Source: Blastomyces gilchristii SLH14081
Lineage: Eukaryota; Ascomycota; Eurotiomycetes; Onygenales; Ajellomycetaceae
Length of the DNA: 64,000 nt
Assembly (NCBI RefSeq): GCF_000003855.2
Contig: NW_003101674.1
Coordinates: forward strand, 343,387-407,386
Reading direction: 5' to 3'
Shown piece after piece: positions 1-11,002 of the stretch. The notes under the pieces are model-generated. The model searched no databases. It was not told where the DNA came from and saw nothing but the letters and a program-made list of their open reading frames with translations. Position numbers and translations under genes: made by a program. The first letter of the stretch is position 1; every line of letters begins with the position of its first letter.

Positions 1-189
1 CACCACAGCTGGGATACAAACTGGGTTGGCAACGAAGATGTTTGAATCAGCGTAAAGTTTGGGCGCTACACGACCGGCTGTGCATTGTTCAAACAGCCGG
101 ATTCAAGCTTGCATTTATTATCTGATCTTGTAGCTTTACCTCTGGTTACGATAGATATTAAGTATATCAACTTCAAAGCATATTAGGTT
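1..189. other. Weakly mutated flank with hairpin
   Basis: This stretch has normal GC content and CpG sites, unlike what follows. It holds an 8-bp inverted repeat (CCGGCTGT and ACAGCCGG) around an 11-base loop near 81-107. No open frame could be assigned. Similarity to the hAT terminal region begins at about 190, so this is the sequence next to that truncated copy. Confidence 0.4.
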
Positions 190-859
190 AGATATTACCA
201 GATCTCAGATTTACTTTTCAAATAAAAATCTAGTTTCAGATAAAGAATATATTTAAATTCTTAGTTATATTTTCATTCTGATCTCATTATTGAGAATGAT
301 ATTAAATGAGATTATAAAATCATTTCTCACTTATATAATATCATAATATAGTACTCATTTGTTGAAAATTTAACAGAGAGTGTTATCAAATATTATTATT
401 TTTCTGAATACAGATTATAATTCATATAATTTTAATTATAAAAAAAATATAAAATATAAAAAAAAATAAAAAAAGAAAAAATAAAACAAAAATAAGAAAA
501 AATCACAATGAAAAAAAAAGAGAAAGAAAAAAAAAGAAAAGAAAAAAGAAAAAAGAAAAAAGAAAAATAAAAAAAATCAAGATTACAAAGCTATAGTATT
601 TTTAAAATACTTATTTCTCAGAGTTTTTACAATATTTATTATTAACTGTGTATTTCTTATAGTAAGAGTAACACAGCTGTAATAAGCTATTATCTTAATA
701 TTATCTAATAAATAATCAGTATATATCTGTATAAATGTGAATAATTAGAAAATATACACTTAAAAAGTATGATCAGAGTGAACTCTGCTATCACTTGAAT
801 AGTATCAAGAGTAGAATGCTGAAATTAATGATTCTTCTCATTGATTTCATAAACAAGAT
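190..859 (+). mobile_element. Truncated hAT element end region (second copy)
   Basis: The segment is the reverse complement of about 58430-59150, the end region of the complete hAT at 53411-59258. Both have the same order: unique sequence, an A/T-rich microsatellite, then a long conserved unique stretch with mostly C/T and G/A differences. The outermost 100 or so bases with the terminal inverted repeat are missing at the left. Similarity stops at or just before the MITE at 868. No transposase sequence is included. It shows that the non-coding end of the large hAT is a repeated family component. Confidence 0.85.
421..575. repeat. A-rich low-complexity tract
   Basis: AAAAAGAAAA-type low-complexity sequence within the hAT end region, matching the T-rich tract near 58699-58890 of the complete hAT in opposite orientation. 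Confidence 0.8.
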
Positions 860-867
860 GTGAAAGA

Positions 868-1373
868 TAGACTGACTGTGTGACCGTGTCTAAGATCAGA
901 ACTAGATTTTTTAATAGTCTTATTATCAATTTAACTGATCTCATTACACAGTTTTAATATTAGATAGTAGTCTTATACTGTCTCAGTGAGACTTACTGTC
1001 TACTCTTATTATATTTTTCAAATGAGATCATGATTTTCACTTCTTAATTTAAATTATTTTTATTACTTTAAATGACTTTAAATCTCATTTAAGTGTTATC
1101 AAAAAGTGTTACTTTTTAAAAAATTAAAAATAGTCTAAAAAAAACCTTAAAATATCTAAAAATAGTAACTTTATATCAAGAATGAGACTAAATAAAATTA
1201 AATAAGACTACTTTCTCATTTTTTTCAAGTCATGATTTCATTTTAAGATCTGATATATAGTCACTTTACATGTTTTTTTAATGACTAGTCTCAGCAGAAT
1301 TCATGTCAAGAAATGTATAAGATCAGATCAAATGAGATCAAATGTGAAATTCATGATCCCGGCGGCCAGTCTA
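868..1373 (+). mobile_element. hAT-type MITE, copy 1 (506 bp)
   Basis: Non-autonomous element with short inverted ends TAGACTG...CAGTCTA and no coding capacity. It is flanked by 8-bp target duplications GTGAAAGA (860-867) and GTGAAAGG (1374-1381), one transition apart. Length is exactly 506 bp, as in the copies at 5197, 20784 and 21501. This is the most strongly mutated copy at its left end; its right end keeps CCCGGCGGCC. The first ~36 bp and last ~105 bp match the two ends of the 5.85-kb hAT at 53411-59258, whose transposase presumably moved it. Confidence 0.93.
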
Positions 1374-1528
1374 GTGAAAGGTGTAAAGCTTGCTTGATTG
1401 AAAAGATTGCTAGCTTGTGAGAAGTTATATAATGAAAGAATTAACTAAGTCAGATTATATAATCTAATACTCTCACTTATCAGAGTAACTATAAACGATG
1501 CTATATACAAAATTCGCCTTTAAATCAA

Positions 1529-1899
1529 TTATTATTATTATTATTATTCTTTCATTATACTCATATACAAGCGGAGCTTATGATGAGTCCTTGCGTGATG
1601 TTAAATACAGGCCAAGTGTTAATTATATAGAAGGAAATACAGGTGTTAAGACCACACCAAGATAATAAGAACATAGGAAATACAAAGAAGTGACAATTAA
1701 ATACATGCGATAATAACTTTCCATCCCAGGAACATAGAGCAATTTGTTGAAGCGATTTGTACACCTCTGTATTTATTAGGAATCTGAGGTGCTTGAGTTC
1801 CGGATTTAATGTATCCCCTGCGGGTTTCGAACTCACACACCTTGGTTTCCCACGCCAAGGCGCTACCAGGTGGCCGCATTAACCATTCGGTCACTGAGG
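1529..1899 (-). mobile_element. tRNA-derived SINE, copy 1
   Basis: Read on the minus strand, the element starts with a tRNA-like head of the long-variable-arm (Ser/Leu) type: an A-box-like TGACCGAATGG and a B-box-like GAGTTCGAAACCC. A body of about 250 bp follows, then an AAT-repeat tail (seen as ATT repeats at about 1529-1548). It is flanked by a 14-bp target duplication with one C/T difference (1515-1528 and 1900-1913). It is far less mutated than its surroundings. The copy at 60498-60855 is similar from the B box to the tail; the heads differ more. Confidence 0.87.
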
Positions 1900-2039
1900 C
1901 GCCTTCAAATCAAGTACAGATATAAAAAATAACTGGAAAATATGTAGTAATGAAAAATCAGTTATAAGATATATCATTTTTTATCTCTCTATCTCTTCAT
2001 CTTAATATTTCTCTTTCAACACATATATTTCAATATTTT

Positions 2040-3573
2040 AAGTGATTTAATAAGCTCATTCACTGTGTTCTCAGCAGATGAAATATACCAGATAGATATC
2101 TTATTCTTGCAGACAAGATTCTGAAAAATGTGAAAACAGATCTCTATATACTTCAAGCAGCATGAAATTGCTTCAAAAGAGAATAGCTCTATGATGAACT
2201 TATTATCAGTATAAATTGTATAAGTGAGATTATTGACTGTGATGAGAATAAGATGATTATCAGCATTCAGATTGTTAAGACAGAATGAAATGAATTCAGC
2301 ATCTTCTAGAAGCTCACAGAGATAGACAAGCTTATATACAGTTTCAGAGAATGCAATATATTCAGTCTCTGTTGATGATTTGAAGATCTTAGTTTGACAG
2401 CAGCTTCACCATGTAACAGAGTCATCTATTATATAGATAATATAATCAGTAGTTGAATGAGATTCTGAATCTCTACCAGCTCAATCAGTATCTGTGTATA
2501 CTACAGATTTAATTTCAGCATCTCTGTGATAGATTATTTCTTCATTGATTGAACTCTGTAGATATCAGAGTATACACTTATATACAGTTCAGTTCTTTGA
2601 TGTAGACTAAGAGCTGAATTATTCAAGAAATTCTGCAGTGAAGCTTATATTAAGATATGTATTAATTATCAGATATTGCAGAGATCTGATACTGAATTAA
2701 TAGAATCATAGAATAAATTCTGCTGTGTATGCAATCAGTTTCTTATTATCATTCATGAAATTAACATTCTTCTTTATAGAAGTGAATGTAGAATGACAGT
2801 CATTTATTAAGAACTTCTTCAGAAGATTTCTTATAAAGAGAGATTGAAATAATATTAATGAAGTTAAATCTCTATTAATCTTTATTTCTATATAGCAGTT
2901 GAAATTCTCTACATTCTTGATCTCATAATTAGCAGTGATTTCAACTTTGACCCAGTTCAGATCATTGATTTTCAGGCTGTAGAGATGAACATCATTCATA
3001 TAGATAATTATATAGATCTGTCTTTCATCATGAATAAATAGTTCAGTATCATAGAGACTGACACAGAAGTCTGAGTGCAATAGCATTTTTCACAGCTTCT
3101 CATGTTATAAGAGTGCTGCTTGCTTAAGATCATAGAGTTTCTGCATCAACTTATACACAAGATCATCACAGTCTTCACAGAATTCTGTGAGTTGATTTAT
3201 ATATATCTGTTCATCAGCAGATAGTTGAGCATTTAAAAAAGCAGTTATCATATCAATCTGCAGAATATATCATCCCTGAGATACTGAGATTGTCATGAGA
3301 GCTCAAGAGATGAATGCAGAGATAACAGATGTAAAGATTCTTGAGTAAATCACTCTCTTCTATTAATGATTTTCACAGACAACTCAGCAGGTCTTATAGC
3401 AGATAATCTCATTCATATTGTTGAACTTTTTATCAAATACTCATTGACTGCGGAGGACACTCATTTGTGATATTCTCTCAATCAGTTATCAGATCTCAAT
3501 CTGTTTCAAACAGTTGATCTCTTTAACACAGGCCTTGTAATAATATTTCCATTTCATGGAAGCTTTGGCATGT
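2040..3573 (-). pseudogene. Copia-1 relic: reverse transcriptase and RNase H
   Basis: Minus-strand remnant of a Ty1/copia polyprotein. From high to low coordinates it shows the start of RT (KW and WVF motifs near 3400-3560), the AFLNAQL stretch for the usual AFLNGxL, then YKLMQKLYDLKQA for CKLxKALYGLKQAPR. The catalytic YVDD box reads YMND near 2995. RNase H follows, with YTDTD near 2500 and SSTETEYIAFSE near 2350. A 126-codon stretch (2706-3086) is still open; elsewhere TGA replaces Trp. Gag, protease and integrase are missing: RT is cut at 3573 by the LTR of Gypsy-1A. No LTR of its own was identified. About 1914-2040 is AT-rich sequence with no assigned feature. Confidence 0.85.
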
Positions 3574-3831
3574 TGTAAGAATAAGTGCTCGCAGGCGATT
3601 ATTCGGGTGTTTGCAGCTTGACATGATATGTACTGTTAACTACTAGAAGTATTTATAATAGAAAGATAAAATGTAGAGATCAAATATATAATAGTATTCA
3701 AGCTGAGTTGTGAATAGTATTTGTGAACTTCAGTCTATATAGTTGTGTGTAGTCAAGAGCTGCTAACTCTATTAATTACATAAGAGATAGAAATAGAAGT
3801 AAAGAATCTGTGAGAAGTGAGATTTCTTACA
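3574..3831 (-). repeat. Gypsy-1A 3' LTR (258 bp)
   Basis: Long terminal repeat with 8-bp palindromic ends TGTAAGAA...TTCTTACA. Matching copies are at 14538-14796 (same orientation) and 22502-22759 (inverted). Differences among copies are mostly C/T and G/A. Confidence 0.9.
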
Positions 3832-6060
3832 TACTTCTTCCTCTCTAAGACTTCATCTGTGAAGTCTTTCACTGAGTAATTTCATAGAATCAGGCTCAGT
3901 ACTGCAGTAATACTTATTAAAAACTCTTCATATCTATAAAAAATCTCAGTAAGGAAAAATCCTTGTTACTGTGAAGAGAAAAGAGTCTGTTACTCAGTTT
4001 CTTATTCTGTGAGATTCTTTATGATCTGCAGATCTTTCTCTGACTATTATACAGATTTATCTCATATCTTTTATACAGAAGAGTTCTGATTGACTCTCAA
4101 TCATTTCTGTGAGATTCTTGTGTGATTATTACATAGATTCATCTTATATCTTTTAATCTGAAGAGTTTCAGTTGATCTTCAATTATTTTTCTGTGAGATT
4201 CTTATGTGATCATCACACAAATTCATTCTGCAGATGAATCACTTTCTGTGAGATTATTCTCATCAAAGAGAAGTATTTGTAAGTTAATCTTTTACTTATT
4301 CTCATAAATCATCATTCTTTGACACTGTAGAATTGTGAGGAATTTTTCATTCTTTCATCAACTCTATAGAATTATAGAATCAAGATATCTGCAGTCTGCA
4401 ATCACTCTTTATAGTTATATAGAAAGATTCAAATCTGTAATTCATAATTACTCTTTATTTACTAGAGTGATCTGACTGTTCTATGAGATTACTTATAGTA
4501 TAAATAAACCTCTCTAAAGTAGTATAAATATCTCAGATCTGTCTGTAGAATCTTATCTTCTTTTCTCTTTTTCTATAACAGCTCTTATTTTCATAACTGT
4601 GAGTATTTCTATTCATCTGTGAAGTGTTTTCACTCAGATAATAGAGAGAGAGTATTTCTGACAATGTCTGTATATTAATTCAAGAACTTCTCAAGAATTA
4701 AAAATTTTTTCAATTTTAATATCTTTATGAACAATGTCTGATTATCACTGAGCTTCTTATGAGTGTCTCTGTGACTTTTCTAGTTGCTTTTTACTAGCTG
4801 ATGAAGCAGAGATGTTATCACTTATAACAGTGTCTTCATCTCTTTCAGCTCTGTCATTACACCTGATTTTCAGATCAGTAGTTAACTCTGTGTCTCTTTC
4901 AAATCAGTCTCTGACTTCAAGCAGTGTAGTTCTGCTCTTTGCTATAAGTCTCTCTGTAAGTAATTTCTTACAGATTCTAGCTAACAGTTTCTGTGAAGCT
5001 CTCAGTACTGTCAGTGCTCTTTACAGCTCTACAGATCTATAATTATGTTCTCTCTACTTACACAATCTCTGATCAGATATATGCAAATATGTCTAGATTC
5101 TCTATCAATGATTCTTGCACTGTGATACATTTCTGCAATTTCATTGTCAATAAGAGATAAGTCTCTGAGTATCTGTAAAATCTAAGTAATCAAGACTAGA
5201 CTGATCGTGTGACGGTGTCTGAGACCAGGACCAGATTTTTTGATAGTCTCATTACCAATTCGACTGATCCCATTACACGGTTTTAACATTAGATAGTAGT
5301 CTCATACTGTCTCAGTGAGACTTACTGTCTACTCTTGTCACATTTTTCAAATGAGACCATGATTTCCACTTCTCAATTTAAATTATTTTTATTGCTTTAA
5401 ATGACTTTAAATCTCATTTGAGTGTTATCAAAAAGCGTTACTTTTTAAAAAATTAAAAATAGTCTAAAAAAAACCTTAAAATGTCTAAAAATAGTAACTT
5501 TATACTAAGAATGGGACTAAATGAGATCAAATGAAACCACTTTCTCATTTTTTTCAAGTCATGGTTTCATTTTAAGATCTGATATATAGTCACTTTGCAT
5601 GTTTTTTTAATGGCTAGTCCCAGCGGGATTCACACTAAGAAATGTATAGAACCAGACCAAATGAGATCAAACATGAAATTCATGGTCCCGGCGGCCAGTC
5701 TAATCAAGACAATGTAAATATCATGAATTTATGACAGAAGTTGATCTGAACAGATAAGCTCTCTCTTTATATCTCAATTATTTCTGAGCTAAATACTTCA
5801 GTATAACTAAAGAAGTGAACACAGCTTTATAAGAGATATCTGATTACATGTGCAGATGATCAGCTCTCAAAATTCTGCTACAACTGTATATACTCTGATA
5901 TCTGACTTCTCTGAAGTCTGTGCATTTCTGACAGCTTTTATATCAAATGCAATAATTGTCTGTACTGCAGATATAATACTCTCTGCTTCTTTGAAGAGAA
6001 AAATTGATAGTTATGAAAAAATTGAATATTACAAATATTAAGAATGTGAATATAAGTTTT
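3832..6060 (-). pseudogene. Gypsy-1A extra region between chromodomain and 3' LTR
   Basis: About 1.7 kb of element sequence (excluding the MITE) lies downstream of the chromodomain on the minus strand and is shared with Gypsy-1C. Coding-like stretches can be read: near 5850-6000 a frame containing FKEAESIISAVQTI and RNAQTSEKSDIRVY, and near 4765-5040 a frame containing QKLLARICKKLLTER, SRTTLLEVRD and LKIRCNDRAERDEDT. The second is Lys/Arg/Glu/Leu-rich and could form helices. The same words recur in Gypsy-1C near 19830 and 20280-20515 with transitions only. I do not recognise a domain. Function is unknown; an additional ORF of the element is the simplest reading. Confidence 0.5.
5197..5702 (+). 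mobile_element. hAT-type MITE, copy 2 (506 bp)
   Basis: Same family as 868-1373, inserted in the 3' region of Gypsy-1A. The 8-bp target duplication ATCAAGAC is perfect (5189-5196 and 5703-5710). It is the least mutated copy: it keeps GACGGTGTCTGAGACCAGG at the left and GGTCCCGGCGGCC at the right. Gypsy-1C lacks an insertion at the equivalent place, so the insertion followed the separation of these gypsy copies. Confidence 0.95.
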
Positions 6061-9000
6061 CTTTGTTTTTTCTTTATTAATCTCTAAATTATATTCATAG
6101 TTCTGTTTTTATTTTCTTTGTTTTTTAGCTTTTAATAAGAATATAATTTCTTCTTCTCTTTGTATACACTGCAGACTATTCATCTCAGTAGAAACTCATT
6201 ATCTTATAGACTAGAATTTATAAATGACAGTATTAATATCTTTATCATAATTAGATTCTTAGTGAAGATCATACTATTCTGACTTATCAGAATTCACAGT
6301 ATAAAAGTTATATCTTAACTTTTACAGATATCTTATCTACTCAGTTGATTTCTAAGTGAACTTATTCATCTTATCAGAATATTCTTATTACTGAATCTTG
6401 AATCAGAGCTCATGATCTTGCTTTTCTGAGTTAATAATCTCTTTAATCTGATATTCTCTTTCACTCTCTAGTACTTTGTAAACAGAGTGATGAGTCACAG
6501 AATTCTCTTCTAAGAATTTCTTATATTTGTAAAGTAAAGAGACATAAAAAATATTATATATCTATAACTCAGATAACAGTTCTAATCTATAAAACTATAA
6601 GTTAACTTTCTTTATAATCTTATAAGACTCTGTTTATAAGAGATTCAGCTTCTTATTAGATCTCTGTATGATAATATTTTCTAGACTCAGTCAGACTTTA
6701 TTATCTTTCTTAAAACTCTTTATAATATGTTTGAAGTTATAGTATCTCTTCTGATACTCTTGAATCTTTCTCAAGAATTTACACACTTTCTCTTAAATAT
6801 TCTGAATTCTCTTCACTTATTCACAGATATTATCACACTCTATAGTATACTCTTATGAGTTTATCAAGATTATTCACAGATGAGTCTCAGTGAGTATCTC
6901 AAAGAGAGTTTTATCTGTACTGATATGTTTTAAGTTATTATATATAAACTCTGTAAGTGATAATCAATACACTTAGTTATTCTGATTGTAATTGACAAAG
7001 TATCACAGATACTGTTTTAATATACTTATTAGATATTCTATCTGATTATCTGTATATTGATAAAAAGCTATACTTAGATCTTATAAGATCTTCAGTATAG
7101 TTATTAGATCAGATTAGAACTTCTCTATAAAGATTAATTCTCTATCTGAGATAATATTTACAGATAATTCATATAATCAGATTATATTATGAATAAAGAT
7201 GTGAGTTAAGATCTTTGACTTTAAGTTCTTATAAGTGAGTATAAAGTGTATTATTCTGATAAAGTGATTTACTATCATCAGCACACTGTTAAAGCAGGTA
7301 TTATATATATTCTTACTTTTAGAGAGACTTATAAGAGTATTCATTTCTAGCTGTTTTCAAGGTTTTGATAAGATGAGTAGAGAAATAAGTTCTTTATATA
7401 ATCTGAACTGTACTATCTGTGAATTCTGATAAATAGTACAGAAATTTACTATCTTCTTTACAAGCTCTTATATCTTTAATCAGAAGTATTTTCTTATAAG
7501 TAACTTATAAGTTCTAATGTCTATAAAATAACCTGCTAGAGAAGAGTCATGATATCTTTTAATAAATTCTATATATAGAAACTTATTCACAGGTATATAA
7601 ATTCAGTTCTCTCTTTATAAGAGATTATTTAAGTCTCTTTAATTCTTTATTTCTGCAGAATTGATCTCTGTTATAAGCAGTTTATAAATATACTGAGTAT
7701 ATTCATTCTTCAGTTACAGTTCAGATAATCTGAATAGAAGATCTTATAAAGACTTATACTCTATTTTCTCTTATATCAGATCTTCTATAATACTTCTCAA
7801 AGTCTGTAAACTCTTCAGATTATAGATACTCTCTTCAAGAATTCTTATAAAGATTCTCAGAGTGTTAACTCTCAGTGTTATAAAGAGTAGTTATATAGAC
7901 TTCTTCTTTCTCTTCTCTTTCTTCTCTTATAAGAGATTGAGAGACTCTTCAGTCAATCTGTTTATAATACTCAGTCTAAGCATTTTATAAAGCTTTTCTA
8001 TCTTCTCTAATCTCTCTATGTCTGTCATTATGATCTTTTTAACATAGTCAGATCTGTAAGAGAGTCTGTCTACTGAGTTCTTAATTCTCTTAATATACTC
8101 TATCTTGAATTAAAACTCACTCAGTCTCTGAGCTCAGTAAATATATCACTGTAAGAGTTTCTTGATTAAAGTAAACTATTATAAGCTGTTATAATTAGTT
8201 CTAACAGTAATTACTATTATAAGACTCTTAAAATAGTAATATTAGTAACAGAAGAATTTCACTATTATAAGAAGCTTCTAATTATAAATATTATAGTTAA
8301 TTTCTACAGATTGCATCTTCTATGAGAAAAAGATCACTGAAACTCAGTTCTTATTTAACTGTAGTTATAAGACTATTTCTGAAATTGTAAAGAAGAAGAT
8401 ATCTATCTTTAATCTGATTAAGAGCAAGAGATTAAAGTGAAATAATATTACTGTATTTATAAATATTTATTTCAATCTTGTAAAGACTCTATTAACTTCT
8501 AAGATAAGAAAGTTCTCACAGCTCTCTCTTCTCAATAATCTTTTCATTCTTTATTTACAGAATGATTTCTTCTTATTTTCACTCTTCAGCATGTCTGTAT
8601 GAATTAAGAAGATTTTCATGAATACAAAGATAAACTGTCTATAGAAATTCACAAAGTCTAGAAAGATCTGAATCTTATAAATACTAGTTAACTCTGATCA
8701 TGATAGAATAGTCTTAATTTTTAAAGATTTCATCTGAATATTATCTGTGATAATTACATATTCTAGAAAATTAATTCAGCAGATACTGAAGTTATACTTT
8801 ATAAGCTTAATATACAGTTCTCTCTCATCTAAGATCTTTAACACAGTTTATATATACTCAGTGTATTCTTTCTTCTTTGTAAAGTATATCATCACATTAT
8901 TCAGATATATTATTATGAAGACATTCAGATATATACAAAGTATTTTATTAATAAAAGACTGAAATACTGCAGAGATATTAGCTAAATCAAAAGATATTAC

Positions 9001-10068
9001 TAGATATTTAAATAATTTCAGTGCAGTTTTAAAGACAGTCTTTTATTCATTCTCAGACTGTATTTACAGCTGTGTATATATATTAATTATATTCAGTTAT
9101 ATGAATATGACAGCTTCTGTAAGACAGTTAATCATATTCTTAATTAGAGATAGAAGATAGTAACTCTTTATAGTCTTAAAGTTTAGATTATAATAGTTTA
9201 TATACAATCTGAGATCTTTATTCTTCTTCTTTATAAATATCACAGAGACTCTTATAAAGATCTACAAAGATTAAATAAAGTTATTCTTCAGATTTTTCTT
9301 CATATAAGTCTGTAAGACCTCTGTCTCATGATAAGAGAGCTTATAGATTGATTCTTAGAAGAGTTTCTACTCTTCTATTAAATCTATTATTAGATTCTTC
9401 TCACAGTGAGATAAAAGCTCAGCTGTCTTAGCTGAACTGAATATCTCTGTAAGATCTTAGTATTTCTCTGATATCTAAAGCTCAGTTTTCATGATTATAA
9501 AGTTCTGAGATATTTATAAAGTTATTATATAGATGAGCTTGTCTTCTCTAATCAACTCTACAGTATTAACTGATTCTATCTCTGTAAGTAAGTCTGTCAA
9601 CACTGATCAGAAGTATAAACCTGACTTATAAACAGCTATATACAGATTATGTCTTTGAAGTTATGTAAGTTTTAAGTACATATCATCTGTGATGTCTGCA
9701 ATAATCATAGTTTTCACAAATCTTCTTCAGATTTCAGAGAGATCTTGTAATGCAAAGATAGCTCTTACAAGTTTCTCAGTTGTCAGATCTGAGTTCTTAT
9801 ATTCTGCTTATTACAAGAGCAGATTCTCAGTTTTCATCACTCAGTCTATTCAGTCTGTGAGCTTTAGAGACACTACAGTGACCTGAGATTCTGAGTTCAT
9901 TAATACTTTTTATACTGATAGAATAGCAGTATCACAGCACAGTCTCTTTTCATAAGTATATATTTTCATTGAGAAAGTAACAGATTCAGATATCAGCTTT
10001 AAGATTCTTAAGAAGACTGTTACTAACTCTGTTCATATCTTCTTAAATTTGTATTTTAATTTATTCAG
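6061..10068 (-). pseudogene. Gypsy-1A pol: protease, RT, RNase H, integrase, chromodomain
   Basis: Minus-strand polyprotein relic with stops throughout. RT is clearest near 8700-9000: FDLANISAVFQSFIN matches the F-GLANAPATFQ-FI-N block and YLNNVMIYF is the YLDDILIYS catalytic box with both Asp now Asn. RNase H follows at about 8040-8460, best read from the homologous Gypsy-1C. Integrase occupies about 6600-7560, and a chromodomain-like block (W-E-L after a K-W-Y stretch) lies near 6300-6480. The domain order RT-RNase H-integrase-chromodomain is that of chromoviruses. Mutations are mainly Trp to TGA, Gln to TAA/TAG and Asp to Asn, with few frame breaks. Confidence 0.87.
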
Positions 10069-10988
10069 ACAGTTTGTGTGAAGATGTTCTAATTTAAAAC
10101 AGATAAAGCAGAGATTCTTTTTTTTTATCTCTCTATTATACACTCTGTTCACAGAAGAGTGTAAAACTCTCTCTCTCTACTCAGTAGTTAGATGCAAATC
10201 TCTCTATATCTTATAATCTTTTTTCAGTAAATCTGTTCTCTGTTATTCTGATTCTCACAGAGCTAGTCAGTGATCTACTCTTCATAAATCTGTGATTCTT
10301 ACTGTAATTCATAAGCAGTGAATAAAAGTCATCAGTTTCTTCAGAGTCAAGAACTTAAAGTCTTACTTAATGAGCTTATTCTACATATCTTTATTTAGTC
10401 TCTTTATAAATATCATTATTCAGATCTCATTTCAGAACTCTGTTTTCACAGATTTCAATTCATACTATAATTCTATAAAGTACTGTGAGTAGTCTTCATC
10501 AGATTTCTCATCTCTTTTTCTAATATTAATAATTACAGCTCAGATATTCTCTATCTGACTTATAGAGTCTCTCAACTTATTCTCTAGATAGATCTTGAGA
10601 ACAGATCAGTGAGATCTCTTATAATTATTTTCTAAATGATTTAGTCAGTTCTTAACTTTAATATAGTAGAAATCTGTTATTACATAGATAACAGCTTCTT
10701 CATCTTTTATATTACATAGTCAGACTTATAAGTCAATTTCAAATACAAAGTTATAAAAGCTTTTATAGATTGTAATTCAGTAGATAATCTTAAGCAGTTA
10801 TAGCTTAAGAAAGTTTCTTTTCAATTTGTAAGTATCTCTGAAGATTATGTCTAGAGACTTAGTTTAAGAGTGTTTATAAGCAGTAATCATTTCTTATAGA
10901 AAAATAACTTGATCTTATAAGAGATGCTCAAGAATGTTCTTCACTAAGATTGATTTATTTATGAGTTTGAAGAGTTTCTCTGTCACAG
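10069..10988 (-). pseudogene. Gypsy-1A gag with zinc knuckle (downstream part)
   Basis: Capsid-type gene relic on the minus strand. At 10069-10110 it encodes a complete C-x2-C-x4-H-x4-C zinc knuckle (CFICFKLEHLHTNC), the RNA-binding motif at the C-terminus of gag nucleocapsid, with the usual Gly replaced by Glu. Upstream sequence to 10988 is AT-rich and gag-like in position only. The gene is interrupted by the LINE at 11003-14357; its remainder and leader lie at 14372-14537, next to the 5' LTR. Confidence 0.7.
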
Positions 10989-11002
10989 ATGCAGAGAATG
11001 AT

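Noticed and set aside
81..107. A rho-independent-type terminator hairpin
   Set aside because: The organism is a fungus and there is no T-run or adjacent gene; the 8-bp stem is noted only as an inverted repeat.
4812..5042. Plus-strand Ser/Leu-rich genes at 4812-5042 and on the opposite strand at 20262-20447
   Set aside because: They are antisense shadows of the charged frame in the Gypsy-1 3' region.
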